A stretch of 64,000 nucleotides of DNA, taken from NCBI GenBank assembly GCA_024699855.1, contig JAMPIQ010000001.1:13392001-13456000 (forward strand). Reading direction: 5' to 3'. Both the position numbers and the translations under genes were made by a program. Shown here one piece after another: positions 32,690-44,519 of this stretch. This DNA is from Aphelenchoides besseyi (lineage: Eukaryota; Nematoda; Chromadorea; Rhabditida; Aphelenchoididae). Under the pieces are notes generated by a model that saw nothing but the letters and a program-made list of their open reading frames with translations, was not told where the DNA came from and searched no databases. Each line of letters starts with the position of its first letter. The stretch's first letter is position 1.

Positions 32690-33681
32690 CATCTCCGCTT
32701 GACTGTCAACCACGTATCTTTTAATTAGCGAATGCATACGAAAGCTCACACTAAGATTGAGAAATTGAATGAAATTGGTATTTGAATTATGAAATAGTCA
32801 ACGGGTTGCGATTAAACACCAAAAAATCTACTCAACAATGAAGTAGCTTATTAGCACTAATCATTTTAACAGATGAGATTTTGTATTTCGCTAACAAACA
32901 TACCGTAAATTCAAGACCAATAAGATTGAATGTGTGAATTGGAGCTTAATTATAAATTCGAAGAATACCCAGTTCTCGAAATGCCGTTTGGTCAAGATCT
33001 TCTCAGGGTCGCATGCAGAAATTAAGCGACATAAATCGTTCTTCTATCAACCCGTGGGCTACGATTCCTTTCACAGTAACACGTTCCGCCCTTCTAATCT
33101 AGTCGTAGTTTTGAATGCAGAAGTACATTCAAGTCAACAATGAGCTTCCAATTTTCATTGCGTGACACCACAGATTGTGCTTTGAATTCACGTTTTTGAA
33201 CAACCAACTTTTCAAACTCAGCACTTCTGCTCATCAATCACCATTCGAATTGCAAGTTCAGACCACTAAGGAGCTCAGAAACCGTATAACATCAAAACTG
33301 CAGACGAAAAATGAACTCGAATACAAAAGTCACTTGTGACGACACAAACATCAAAAATTGTATGATCGTCGAAGACGTAGACAAAACCACCAGTTTTTAT
33401 GGTTCAAAAGACAAACCAACGATCACCGGGTGGTACGTTCAGTTCAGTACAATTCAACGATGTTGAGATTTATTCATAACAGTCTGAGAATAATCGGGCG
33501 AATGAAAAACAATCTGAAGGAGAACAAATTTGGATGATTTCGATGTTTGTTGATTTAAAAGGTTAACCTGAAGTTTTGGGAGGCGAAGCGATTATGATTG
33601 AGCAATAGAAAGAAATGAACGAACACACGGATTAACTTATGTGTGAGGTCGTAAGTGACGGGAAAACAAGTTTGCTAAAAA
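32690..33681. other. Intergenic, no gene seen
   Basis: AT-rich; contains one short frame (about 33311-33472, beginning MNSNTKVTCDD) with no splice or homology support. Confidence 0.45.
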
Positions 33682-34628
33682 TCAGTTCACAAGATCCTTG
33701 AGACCCGTGAAAAAGTTGTTTATGAACTCCGGGTAGTCGTCCGTTTTCGTACCATTAGTGTCGTCCTAAAACCTTAATGCACATATAAAACACATGATAA
33801 CAAACCTTTGTCAAAATGACCGGAGCTGTTGGACGAATGGTCGATTCTTCTTCAGCAACAACCGACTTTGTTTGAGCCACTTGAGTGGTAGTTGATGTCT
33901 GAAATCGTCTTGAATTACAAATATTATAAGTTCAGTTAACCTTCGTTTGAGTTATTTGCGGCTCGGTAGTCAACTGAGTATTCACAACAACCATCGATGG
34001 GGTCGAGGTCTTGGAATAAGTTGGAACGGCAACCACGTGAGTTGTTTCTTCGAATTTCGGTTTAACGTGATGATTCGGCTGGTTGAGATGATGACTTTTT
34101 AGAGCATCGTGAATGTGCGCAATCACAACATCCTTCGATTTGCCGTGAGCCTTCGAACTCTGAAGACAATAAAATCAATGGGTGATACAGAAGAATTCGG
34201 ACTTTCTGTTCTTTAAAAATCTGTTTCATTCGACCGTACATTTCGATAAACCGCTCGAACTCCGCTTCGTCATTTTCAAATTCGGACATCAAACGTGAAC
34301 AAGCCGCGACAGTTGAGGAGAATGAGTCAGCAGAAGCGGCACGTTTCGATGGCAAATGTTTGAGATGATGAGTAGTAAATTGGTCATCCTAAAGATCCGG
34401 CGCTGACTTCTGGTTGACCGTTGAACTTACGCGAATGATGTAAATGTTATTCGAAATGTAAGTGTGCGGTTCTTGAGACAAATTTTCGTTCTAAACAAAA
34501 TGGTTGAAGGTAAACCTGAAGCTCGTGACTACCTGGTAGATCTGCTCGCCACTCCCCAACTCCGAAATGCCACTGTGAACTGCATAGATGGAAAGAACGA
34601 ACGCAACAAAACGCAGAATCTCGTGCAT
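33682..34628 (-). CDS. Secreted Thr/His-rich protein, unknown
   Basis: Begins at ATG 34628 with a signal peptide (MHEILRFVAFVLSIYAVHS). It continues through about seven short exons with GT-AG introns: IYQ/NENLSQEP, YIIR/DDQFTTHH, KEQK/SSKAHGKS, ITQTK/TSTTTQ, ILTK/DDTNGTK; stop at 33682 after GLKDLVN. A dibasic site (SKR) precedes a helical, acidic segment (CSRLMSEFENDEAEFERF). The remainder is Thr/Pro/His-rich and probably disordered. No family recognised. Expected to be extracellular or lysosomal. Confidence 0.6.
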
Positions 34629-35826
34629 GATCTGCAATTCAACTGATCAGCTTCGACGTTGGCAGAGCGATTGCCATAAACAACCGATGGGCAAAAGCAG
34701 CGACTCGGAAAGCGAAGCGAAAGATGTTGCGCTACCGCGGCGTTTGCGTATGACATTAAGAGAGAAGTCATTTCCACCATTGACGCGAATAGAAATTGGC
34801 GCTAAGATTTAAAAATTTCTTAGTCACAAATGGCTGCGGATAGTCGAGTAAAACAAACAATCGCTCCTGAGAAATTAATGGCCGCCCGGAGGCGACGGCA
34901 GTCAGAACAAAAACATTGATGATGGAAGCACGATGAGTGGTGGTCGGGAAGACGAAAGTCGTTCAACCCATCCGATGACTCATCGGCGCCATCGTTCGCT
35001 TGGCATTCGAAATGGGGTCGTGTGTTGTTTAAAGATCGGTAGTCAAAAGCGAAATTTGCATTCGCAACAACAACACTGACGTTTGGAATCGCGAACAAAA
35101 GATGAACTGGTTCAGAAGTGTTGTTGTTTTTGAACGGAACATGTTTCTCCTTCATACCTGAAAGGTCAATTCGGAAGCTAATTTGGAGGCGATTAGAAGA
35201 AAAACGAAAAGCTGTGAATCTTTTCGGATCGTCAGTTTGATTTCGATTCGTGGCCACAAATCAAGTTGATTAATCTGATCAACTCAGCGCCTCGCTTCTT
35301 TCCAATCACACTTCCATCCCGATTGTTTTTGGACCGAAAGACTTTCCATTAAATCGAAAGAAAAAACAACTCGAGAACTGCAAACCACTGGGGTCTTAAT
35401 AGCCATCACATTTAACATGATTGACGATTGGATTGAGACAAAAGACGCTCACTTCGAAGTGTTTCGGTTATCGTAGATGAACGACCACGTAATTAGTATT
35501 CTCAACTCAACAAGTTTCAGCTGCAGATTGTTTGAGCAAAATCCACGGTCGAATACAAAGTTTAAGACAACTGAATAACTAATTAAACGGTCATTATGAA
35601 ACCATACTGCAAGATAATTTCTGTTTCTTTCGCACAAAAACACTTCAAGAGCTTCATGTTAAATTCGTTTCTATTTCGTATTAACATTAACATTAAGTGT
35701 GTTCAGCAGGAGCGAATCGACAAAAGCACCTGGAAGTCAACCACAGAGTTTGTGATTCTTGTCGGTTTTTGAGCTCCAGTTTTGTTTCTAAATAAGATTT
35801 AGTGTTGAGCAGTCGAATTCTTTTTA
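34629..35826. other. Intergenic, no confident gene
   Basis: A 145-residue minus-strand frame at 34820-35257 begins MATNRNQTDDPKRF, but composition and an internal acceptor-like CTTTCAG give no consistent exon model. The rest is AT-rich. Confidence 0.4.
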
Positions 35827-37027
35827 ATGGACCAAATAGCAGAACTGCCGCCAATTTGGTTGCTTGTGGCTCAATCGATCGAACTGTTCTTCCTGTCGAC
35901 GTCAATCGGTTTGGCGATTCTGATTCAACGAGCGGTTCTAAAGCATCGGCTATTTCATTTGCACTTACAGTTGTTGTTGACATTCATGGGAATGTGCTGG
36001 TACTTCATGACGTTGTTTCGCATCGCTTCAATCATCGAACAATCCGTTTTTCCAGAAACAGCTCGTGAGTTTGTTTACGGTTTTATTGTTCACAGCTTGC
36101 AGTTGTTCCGAGCATATTTCTGTCCAGTTGGCTCGAGAACGGTCGGATAAGTTGTGCAGCGATGATTCCGCTTATTTCCATTTTGATCATCTTCGAGCGT
36201 ATCGTCGCTTCTGCTTTGCTAGAGACCTATAGTAAACGTAAATACCCGGCTTTGATAGTCATGATTCTTTGCGTAATCCCAATTCCATGCCTTCGTATTT
36301 CTTATTCGATCATCAGCAGATACAGTTTCTTTGCGGCAGTTATAGCAGTAATTACAAGCATTTGTGTTTTGACTGTAAGATTCACAATCTCGACATATTT
36401 GGTTTTTTCATTTCAGGCGTTTTTGATCGTTGACCGTTGGAATCGTCGAAAACTCTATCTCTCAACAACCTTGGGAATCAACTACAACTTGAATCAGCGG
36501 ATGCAACTCAGCGAAAACATCAGAGCAGCATCAATTATTTATGCGTGTGCAATTTTTGGTTGTTGTAGTTCTATGGTACTAGAGGCGATTTTCGTTTGCT
36601 CGCTTTTTGTTCAAAGTCCAATAGACGTGAGTTTATGTGAAAGTTTTGGGAGTTGGGTTAAAGACCAGGATTTTGTTTTGACATCAGCCGAAGTAGTCGA
36701 TTTCTGTTTTAGATTTACATTCTTCGTCTCGTTTTTAATTTTCTTGCCTGTGGTTTTTCGATTACATTGATCTTGATAACCGTAACCAGAGCTCACATTT
36801 GGCGAGTTCAGTTTGCTTATGATCTTCAAAACTTGCTGCACACGATCTTTTGTCCAAATCGAATTCGTCTTCTGAAGCGGGAATCCGTTCGCACACAAAT
36901 TCGATCAATTGATGGCGTTCAATTGGCGTTCAGTTTGGACGAGGAGAAGGCTCGTCACTTCAATCTCTTGGCCGATGCTTGGAACAAATTGCCGGGTACA
37001 TTGATAAACGAAGAGCTCAAAGACTAA
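35827..37027 (+). CDS. Seven-TM chemoreceptor, Sre-like (copy 1 of tandem pair)
   Basis: Exons run from ATG 35827 (MDQIAELPPIWLLVAQSIEL) through joins at ETA/LVPSIFL, CVLT/AFLIVDRW and QSPID/IYILRLVF, to the stop at 37027 (NEELKD). All introns are GT-AG. Seven hydrophobic segments; the TM3 end is SILIIFERIVASALLETYSK, the Sre-type E-R-x-x-A motif. The conserved intracellular block VDRWNRRKLYLS, then LNQRMQLSENIRAA, and the C-terminal SIDGVQLAFSLDEEK recur in the next gene. Likely a ciliary chemosensory GPCR. Confidence 0.82.
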
Positions 37028-37563
37028 CATACATATACATGATTGCGATTTCCAAAGTCATAAATAAACTTTAAATATCGAAGTTTCCAATGACCAAAGC
37101 ACAAAATGTACACGTTGATGGTAATTGCCGAGTATGCGCTAAATGCAAAATTGGACGTGTTTCTTTGTATCTCAAAGACGCAAACTCATCTAATTATAAC
37201 AACTGAATTGAAAAACTAATAGAGTTAAATGACAAGAACAAAACCGACAATTGATATTTGCAGGGTCTAATCGGACCACAATTACAATTCTTAGTATCGG
37301 CCTATTGGCTCGAGACTGCAATCCACATACCTTTTGATTTGAGAAATCTGGGCATTGAAGCTCGTCTTCTACGCTTGTTTTACAATCGTCCACGTCCGAA
37401 TTACTAAATAATAACCGAATGTTTAACAAGATTTTGTGCATACGATTCGTCTAATTCACCTGTTTTTCTTTGGCTTTCGACTGTTTTTAAGAAAAACAGA
37501 TTTTTCAACATCCTACTACTTGGCTTTTTTTCGACATCATCAGACTCAGCTTTTCTTCGTCAA

Positions 37564-38752
37564 ATGAACTCTACGATCAATTATCACGATCCAGCACCAA
37601 CTTGGTTGTTTGTTGTTCAATCTGTGGAGCTGATGGGTCTCATATTTCATGTCATGTTAGGAAGTTTGATTGCATGTGTGATACTTCGACACAAAGTCTT
37701 TCATCCAAACCTACGACTGTTGATTTACGTTGCTGGTGGTGGCTGGTTTGCAATGGGAATTTGTCGTATTGTTTCGATCATCGGTCAATTCATTTTTCCA
37801 CAAGAGATGCGTAAGTATTCAGAAGTTAAAATCGATTCGCTTGTTTGTAGAAAGTGATTATCTTTTTATACTCAACGGTCCTCATTTCATCCCCGAGTTC
37901 TTGCGTGTGTTATGTGGTACAATAACCGTCGAGAGTGCGGGTCATATCATAATTGAACGTTTTGTTGCATCGGTTAAACTTGAAACCTATCAAAACCAAT
38001 CGAACAGAAAGATGGTGATCGCTGGGCTTCTTCTATTTCTGCCTTCAACGATCTTCATGGCTTATTACAGTAAGTGGATTCTTCACTCACGATGTCGTTT
38101 TACAACTCGTCATTTTTCAGCGTTTTCAATCGAGTATGGACCGAAGATTGCTATTGTTTCAGGTGTCATTGGCATATTCGTTCTTTCCGTAAGGTTCTAG
38201 CAACCATTTCACATTAACCGTCCTTTGCAGATGTTTTTCGCTGTCGACCGTTGGAATCGCCGACGCAATCGACAACTTCGCAACTACGAGTTGAACTACA
38301 CGCTGGCCCAACGCTTTCAACTGTCCGAGAACTTAAGAGCCGCAGATTTAATTCGTTGGACAATGATCGGTGGTGGTTTGGGATTGCTTCCAATTTTGGT
38401 CATGATCTATCTGACACATTGGATTAAGACGCCAGAACAAGTAAGTTTCAACATCAAATTTTATATTATCATGCTTCAGATGTTCGTCTTGAGGGCCGTT
38501 TTCAATCTCTACATGTTGCTCTTCATAATGTTCATTTCTCTCTTAACTGTATTTCGTATACTTCCGTGGAGATTGGATTTTAAATATCAGCTTTACACAA
38601 TTCGCCGTTTTTTTCATCGGCGTCGAGTTTCTGATATGCGCAAAGAATGCACAAGATCAACAATCAAATCGATGGACGGTGTTCAGTTAGCTTTTGATTT
38701 AGACAACGAAAGGAACATCCATTTTCAACAACTTCAACAAGCGTGGAATTAG
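37564..38752 (+). CDS. Seven-TM chemoreceptor, Sre-like (copy 2 of tandem pair)
   Basis: Starts MNSTINYHDPAPTWLFVVQS and ends at 38752 (QLQQAWN). Joins: QEM/QSDYLFILN, MAYYT/FSIEYG, VLS/MFFAVDRW and KTPEQ/MFVLRAVF. It shares with the upstream gene PTWLFVVQSVEL, IIERFVASVKLETYQN, VDRWNRRRNRQL, TLAQRFQLSENLRAA and SMDGVQLAFDLDNE. The two are therefore tandem duplicates separated by 536 bp and clearly diverged in between. The intron positions appear shared. Confidence 0.82.
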
Positions 38753-38992
38753 ATTGTCAATGCAGAGAACACTACTGATAGCCTTGTAGTCAAATAAAGT
38801 CGTTCGTTCAATAATCGTTTCTTTACTCTTTGCGAAAGTTGCTACAACAAAATAAAGTGCACGTTTTGAAGAAGCAATTGGAGTTTGATAAGAACCGTGT
38901 GTCGCGCTTTTTTCCTTTCAATCGAATGCTCTTCATGTGCTTAAACTTTTTTGGTTGTTTGTCTTTTCACTCTAAACTCCAGTAGCCGTGAA

Positions 38993-40116
38993 ATGACCTA
39001 TTCGCTACCTCAGGCTCATCGCCAAACTCTACACGATTCCATTCACATTCCAAATTGTAATGCTACGGTTAAGCTTTTGGTTGCAGTACCAGAGGATATC
39101 AATGTTCTCTTGGATTTTATTTCCGATCGTTTTAGTCACGAAGAACCAATTGATGTTGCTTTGAAACTTAGTGTTGCAGACCTACGAAATCGTTATCACA
39201 AAACCGTGTCTCAATGTTTATCTCGACCGCTAACAATCATCGCTGTTGATGGCTTCAAAATCTGTGGGGTCGTGAGCGGAAGAGCAGTTAAACCGGGACT
39301 CAAAAGAACGACGCCGTTACTCGATGATTATGCTAAAAGTATTCGGACGAATTTCAAATTGCGTATTTTCGTTGTTTAGAAATTAAGGCCGCGACGGGAA
39401 GTTTGGCTGATCGTCAAAACAGAGTTTTTGTCGAGGAATTAGAATCCTGGACGCCGAATCATCTGCCCGACGACTGTGAAGAGTTCTTTCGAATCGACTT
39501 CTTTAGTGTAATGCCCGAGTATCAAAAGTAAGTGCCATGGCTTTGAGGTCTTGTAAGCGTGCTTTTCAGCGCTGGACTCGGGAAACGTTTGTGGTTTGAA
39601 AGTTTGCGTTTGGCTCAACGCGAACAATTCAGCTTTGTCGAATCCGGTTGCTCGGCAGTGATATCCACCTCTATTGCTAGAAAGTTTGGCATGGAATCAA
39701 TATTCACATTTCCATACGCAAGTTATCGTTCTCATCGTGAACCCATTTTCGGCACAGTTCTACATGACGGCTCGAAAGCTGCGAATTTAATGTTTGGAAG
39801 TATGAAAACAGTTGAAAGGAATTTGAACGAATACGAGAAAAAAAACGTGAGTTCTTGTCAACTTCAACTAACGTCGCATTGGCGGTAAGTTCAATCAAGT
39901 TTGATGATCACAAAGCTTTTAGTCAGGAATGAAAGTCGTCCACTCGTACAAGTTCTTGGATTTGCATTATCGTGGCCACCTACTCTTTCCGGATGGTCGT
40001 ATGTATGATGACGGTAAAGTTGCAATTTTGATTATCGGCAACTTGAACGAAATGAATTTGCAGCGAGAATAAACACTGTATCTGTTTTGTATGGTCAAAT
40101 TCGCCTGATCTCGTGA
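38993..40116 (+). CDS. GNAT-family N-acetyltransferase
   Basis: Transfers an acetyl group from acetyl-CoA, probably to an amine; substrate unknown. Exons start at 38993 (an acceptor-like CTCCAG just upstream suggests trans-splicing or a 5' UTR exon), with joins at DDYAK/KIKAATG, PEYQN/AGLGKRLW, YEKKN/SGMKVVH and MYDD/ARINTVS; stop at 40116. The acetyl-CoA pyrophosphate loop is QNAGLGKRL, preceded by the strand FRIDFFSVMPEY. Other blocks: IAVDGFKICGVVSGR and VESGCSAVISTSIARKFGM. The layout resembles the nematode/insect AANAT-like group. Confidence 0.82.
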
Positions 40117-42250
40117 TTTCTTGTCTTTGCACTTTTAAACATAAGAATGGAATACCAAATTGCATTTCACGGTAGAAATCCAAGCAACCAAAAAGGATTA
40201 CCCGGCAGTCGTGTGCTCGCCGTTGGATTCGCTGATTGACCGGAAATTGAATTTTGTTTCTTTCTCAACTTATATGTAAGTTTGCGGCACGAAGTCGCAA
40301 TTTTTATTAGCAGGTTGTCATGCCCGTTAAGCAATTGAATTGGAATATCTGAGATAATCTTTGGGGTTCATCTTCGCTATTGCGTGACTGCTACAGATCG
40401 GAATAGGTCCTCATAAAACAATGATTCATCTGTGTGCTTGGAAATGATGGACCCCTTTTTTAGAATGAAACATGACGTTGAGATCATATTCATAAATACG
40501 AAAAAAGAAACTTTTAATCAACTAAATGACTTGCAGTTATTGTTAAGAAGAACAACAAGTTCGCCCTATACAATTCGTAGATTAATGTACTACCGAAAAA
40601 CTCACATCAAAACGAACTGCTGGTCGTTCAGCTTAACGGTCTTTCTCGCTTATGCATAAATAAAGTTGAGCCCGAGATCTTTCGGATTTGTCGATTCTTT
40701 TGTTGCTAGACCGGATGTTTATTATTGGATTATGTTTTCGAATGTCACGCTCCAATGGCATCACTTTTCGATCTGTTTCAAGGTTTGCAAAGTTCAATAA
40801 AATGACGTTACTTTGTGCCTCCTATAAGTCTCGGCAATTGAACACGCAACAACAAAAGGTGATACTGTGGTTTTGAGTCTTGCATCATGTCCACCTCATT
40901 CGCTTGCTTTTTCCACACCCTACGGACATCCGCCGCAAAATTCAAACGATACGAAATTGGATCGTTTCCTTTGTATTGTGGGGGTCAGTCCGATGTTTAA
41001 AAATGGGCAGAAGTAGAGCAGGAACTAATGCGAATTGTTTTTGTTTTGAGTACAAAAGTCAGTAATCCCGATTATGTAGTCCTTTCGAGGGTGTTGACGT
41101 GTGAAGGTTTCCATTCCGAGTAAAATTCAAAGAACAATCGATTTGTAGTTAAAATTAACAGCAAAATATTGAAACCAAGGTCCAAAACATTGAGGACTTC
41201 CGTTAACCTAAACGGTGTTTTCGTCACTGGTTGTTGATTGTTCTTTACCCCACCCTCATTTCTATTACTCTGCGAACATTACTGGGAATGAGGAGTTTGA
41301 GAATAACACTCAGCCGAGATAACGAAGACTAGTTTATGGTATACAAATCATTTCCTTACCGCTTTAAGGTCAATTTAAACTTTTCAATTGGAAGTGTAAA
41401 TCAGAAAAAATTTTTCGTGCTTAACGTCATCTCAACGACAACCGTGTGTTCGCTACGGTAGTTAAGATCGACCGTTAAATTTGTTCGTACGAAAAGTTTT
41501 TATGGCATTTGGATGAACGAAAACAAATTAGAAGGCTGCTCTTGTGTTTTATCGTTTTTGTCCAAATTGAACAAAACGGTTGTCGTTTAGAGGCAATCGA
41601 ACTTTTCGGATGCCCGCGAGTTTTATTGTTTCCATTGGTAATTGACGAAAAGTTCGGTGGCCAACTTTTCTATTTACAACTGGAGTTGCTGGTTGTGAGT
41701 TGTCAGCTGCGAAGGTGTGAAACAAACAAACATCGTCTTTGCGATGATGAGCTTTTAACGCTAGAAATTCGATGCAAAGGTTTCCAATAAACCAAATTGG
41801 TCAACGGGCCCTCAAATTTGACGCAAATGTCACGGTCGAGTAGGTGAACGGAATGAGTGGGTTGTCTTTTGCAACAACCACCTCGCCGTTGATGACTCAC
41901 TTCTTAGCTGCTACAGAAACTGTTACGCAAACTGGCAAGTTTAGATGTCCAGTTTGAATACGATGATTCATGTCTCTCAAATTTCTCGCCTCCACTTCTC
42001 GGCTATCGGCCATTTTCGTAACTCGTCACTGTACCGTCTGCCACACGCTCCTTATCGTATTCCCAATCGCATTTCTCTCAACGAATTTGTTGGCATTTAA
42101 CGTGCACAACAACACAAGAATTCGTTTCGTAGCGCATTTAAATTTAATGGAAACCCACAGTTGTTTCTCTGACAAATTCTGATTCAGAAAACGTTGGAGC
42201 AAATCTTTTCGTTGAGATTCTCAGGACGTTAAAATTGAATTAAACGATTT
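40117..42250. other. Gene-poor 2.1 kb
   Basis: AT-rich, with scattered short frames but no exon structure I trust. A plus-strand frame at 41509-41790 has one hydrophobic segment (LLLCFIVFVQI), and a 51-codon frame begins at about 41947 (MSSLNTMIHVSQIS). Both may be chance. Confidence 0.4.
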
Positions 42251-42255
42251 TAAGT

Positions 42256-42456
42256 TCATCTCAACTTGTCATCCGTTTTGCAGAATTTAAAATCTCCGCC
42301 TTTTCGTTGTTCATCTTCGCGTCGACGAATTGGCCGTCCAAGTCGATCTTTTCCTCTCCGCCCACTTTTGTGGACGTGGATTTTCGTTCCGACGTTGTTC
42401 GACTTGTCAGTTTCGTTTCTTGACTTGGTGGTGAACTGTTGAGTTTTGGTCCTCAT
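42256..42456 (-). CDS. Possible small basic protein
   Basis: A single-exon frame from ATG 42456 to a stop at 42256, 66 residues. It is very basic and polar (VHKSGRRGKDRLGRPIRRRE), with no hydrophobic stretch. It diverges from the neuropeptide gene, with its start 95 bp away. Composition is unlike the random frames nearby, but there is no intron or homology to confirm it. It could be part of a longer gene. Confidence 0.28.
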   Translation of the reverse strand: MRTKTQQFTTKSRNETDKSNNVGTKIHVHKSGRRGKDRLGRPIRRREDEQRKGGDFKFCKTDDKLR

Positions 42457-42550
42457 CAGAAGCCATCAGTTACCGTATAGGTATTCTAATTTCAATTTCA
42501 TTATAGATACTTGGCTCACGCGCAATCGTCGTCTTTTTGTGCCAGAAACA

Positions 42551-43523
42551 ATGTTCGCCGTTTCGATGAGAAGTCTTTACGTTTTCGTTCTTCTGCTCGT
42601 TTTGTGTTTGATGTTCTGTGCGGAAACATCGATGGCTGAAGACGAGAAGTAAGTTTTGAGAAAGTGAATTTGGAAATTACGGTAGGAACGTCAATTTGAA
42701 CTCGAATTCAATTACCGCGAGGTCTTCCGCGTTTTTGTGACGATTTGAGCGGCTACAGACTCCTAATCTGATTAGGATTCTCGGGTTCAAACACACAGCA
42801 TCTGGAAGTCTTTTGTGTTCCGATGAATTCGAATGAAAGAAGCTACTTGTCACCTCTGCGTCAATCTTCCTTTGTAATGGTTCTCTGGCTCTTCAAATTC
42901 CAATCTCAATTTGAAGACGCGTGCAAAAACGAAATTAAGTCCGACGGTTCCAACGGCCAAATAATTAGGTCTTTTGTTGTTTCGTTTGACTCCAAAAAAC
43001 AAGACTCGGGAATTCGGTCGACTGCCAAATTTGCAATTTCCTTAATGAAATGGTTTTCGACTAAAAAGAATTTGTTGTGGTTCATCGAAATAGAATCAGA
43101 GTTTTGCGCAAAAGAACTCTCATTGTCCGATGCTCATAACAAAGTCATTACTGTAGGGACCAACTTCTCGGGGATCTCTGGTATCAGAAACTTTTGGTCT
43201 CCGACTTGACCATAAGATTGGTATCAGGACCTTAATGTTGCTAATTCCAAATTACTAAGAACTCATAAAAAATAACATAAACTTTATTAAACACTTTAAC
43301 TTTCAGCTTCCAACGTGTTTCAAAGGCAAAAGCGAAGTTCATCAGGTTTATATTTAGCCATCAAAGTTCGTTTGTTTAACATCTCAATTTCAGATTTGGA
43401 AGAAGCCCAAAAGCCAAGTTCATCAGGTAAACGCAGTCAACGGTCTGAAGTTCTTATCAGTCGATTTGCAGATTCGGTCGAAGTGGAGTGCCACAAGAAC
43501 CAACGGTAAGCGAAAAACGTTGA
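42551..43523 (+). CDS. FMRFamide-like neuropeptide precurs (flp-5-like, KFIRFamide)
   Basis: Exons 42551-42648, 43307-43345, 43394-43426 and 43472-43523 add to 222 nt (73 aa) with one phase throughout. A signal peptide (SLYVFVLLLVLCLMFCAETS) precedes two copies of KAKFIRFGR, the second being SPKAKFIRFGR. Gly supplies the amide and Arg the cleavage site, giving peptides such as SPKAKFIRF-amide. C. elegans FLP-5 peptides also end KFIRF-amide, so this is probably its orthologue. Both internal repeats end at an intron placed in the Arg codon of KFIR/FGR. The first intron is about 660 bp. It acts as a secreted ligand for neuropeptide GPCRs. Confidence 0.85.
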
Positions 43524-44519
43524 GCCAAATTCAAGCGCATAAAAACGTGAATCTAAATTTGGTTGCGGAAACAACCGAAAATAATCTCCCGTAGAGATGT
43601 TATTAAGTGGAACGAGAAAATTGCTCAACCCACTGGTATTCGTCATTTGACATTCTCGAAAAGTTGTCAATGATTCCAAAGGTCGTTTTGTTTTGCAACA
43701 TAAAATCTGGTAACCGATTCGTTGCAATTTTAATGTTCACACATCTTCAAGTTGTCTTACGACCATCTGCTTTCTTTTGCATTCCAAGAATTTCGATGGC
43801 AGACGAGGGTTCCGGTCTTGGATTTCACATCACGCGATCTTATGCGTTGACTTATCAGTTTTGTTTCGATGACTATGTGTTGAAATAATAAGAGAAAAAG
43901 CATGTCATTTCCTCATGTTGAAGATTTTGCAAAGACGGGAAGTTCAGAGTCCAAATTTCGTCTTCTAATTATTCTCGATTGTTAATCAAAGTCACTTTTC
44001 AGGAACAATTTATGAGCTACTGGCCCAACGATATGGCGGCTTTCTGAAGACCCAATTGGTCATGATCTTCACCAACATCGTGGTTTGCCAATTCTGTTCG
44101 ATCTGTCATTCAAAAACGTTTTCCATCCCAACAGCAAGAAGTTGCTGTTCGTCCCTTTTGTTTATTCTCGGGATTTCAAAATTAGTGCTACTGTTGAATG
44201 TAATGAAAATTTGTCTATTCATTCCGACTTTCACGGTTTCTCCCCCCACCTTATCACCATTAAATTTATCGTTTATTTTGGCATGCGCGGTTGTCGTTTT
44301 GTTGAGAAGCAAAATGGAAGAAAAGAAACTCGGCGGTTGTTTATTGATTCAATTATTAGTAAGAATTTGTTTGCAACTATTGAACTTCTCTATTCGAATC
44401 ATAAGACTTGTAAATAGACACGTGCCCTTCTCCAACGGTCAAATACAAATGAAACGAAAGATGTCGTTCACAGCCGAGATAGCTTATTAGAAACAAATAA
44501 TATTTACAGATCGAGATGC
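43524..44519. other. Intergenic, no gene seen
   Basis: Contains an acceptor-like CTTTTCAG (about 43997-44004) followed by a 14-codon frame, but nothing joins to it. The remaining frames are shadows or chance. Confidence 0.4.

Noticed and set aside
34820..35257. 145-residue minus-strand frame as a gene
   Set aside because: No domain, odd composition and no consistent exon model.
36611..36898. Minus-strand frame over the Sre-like receptor
   Set aside because: Antisense shadow of receptor exons.
42740..42812. tRNA-Arg-like stretch with anticodon-loop-like CTCCTAA and B-box-like GGGTTCAAAC
   Set aside because: The T-stem does not pair and no acceptor stem can be drawn; it lies inside the long first intron of the neuropeptide gene.
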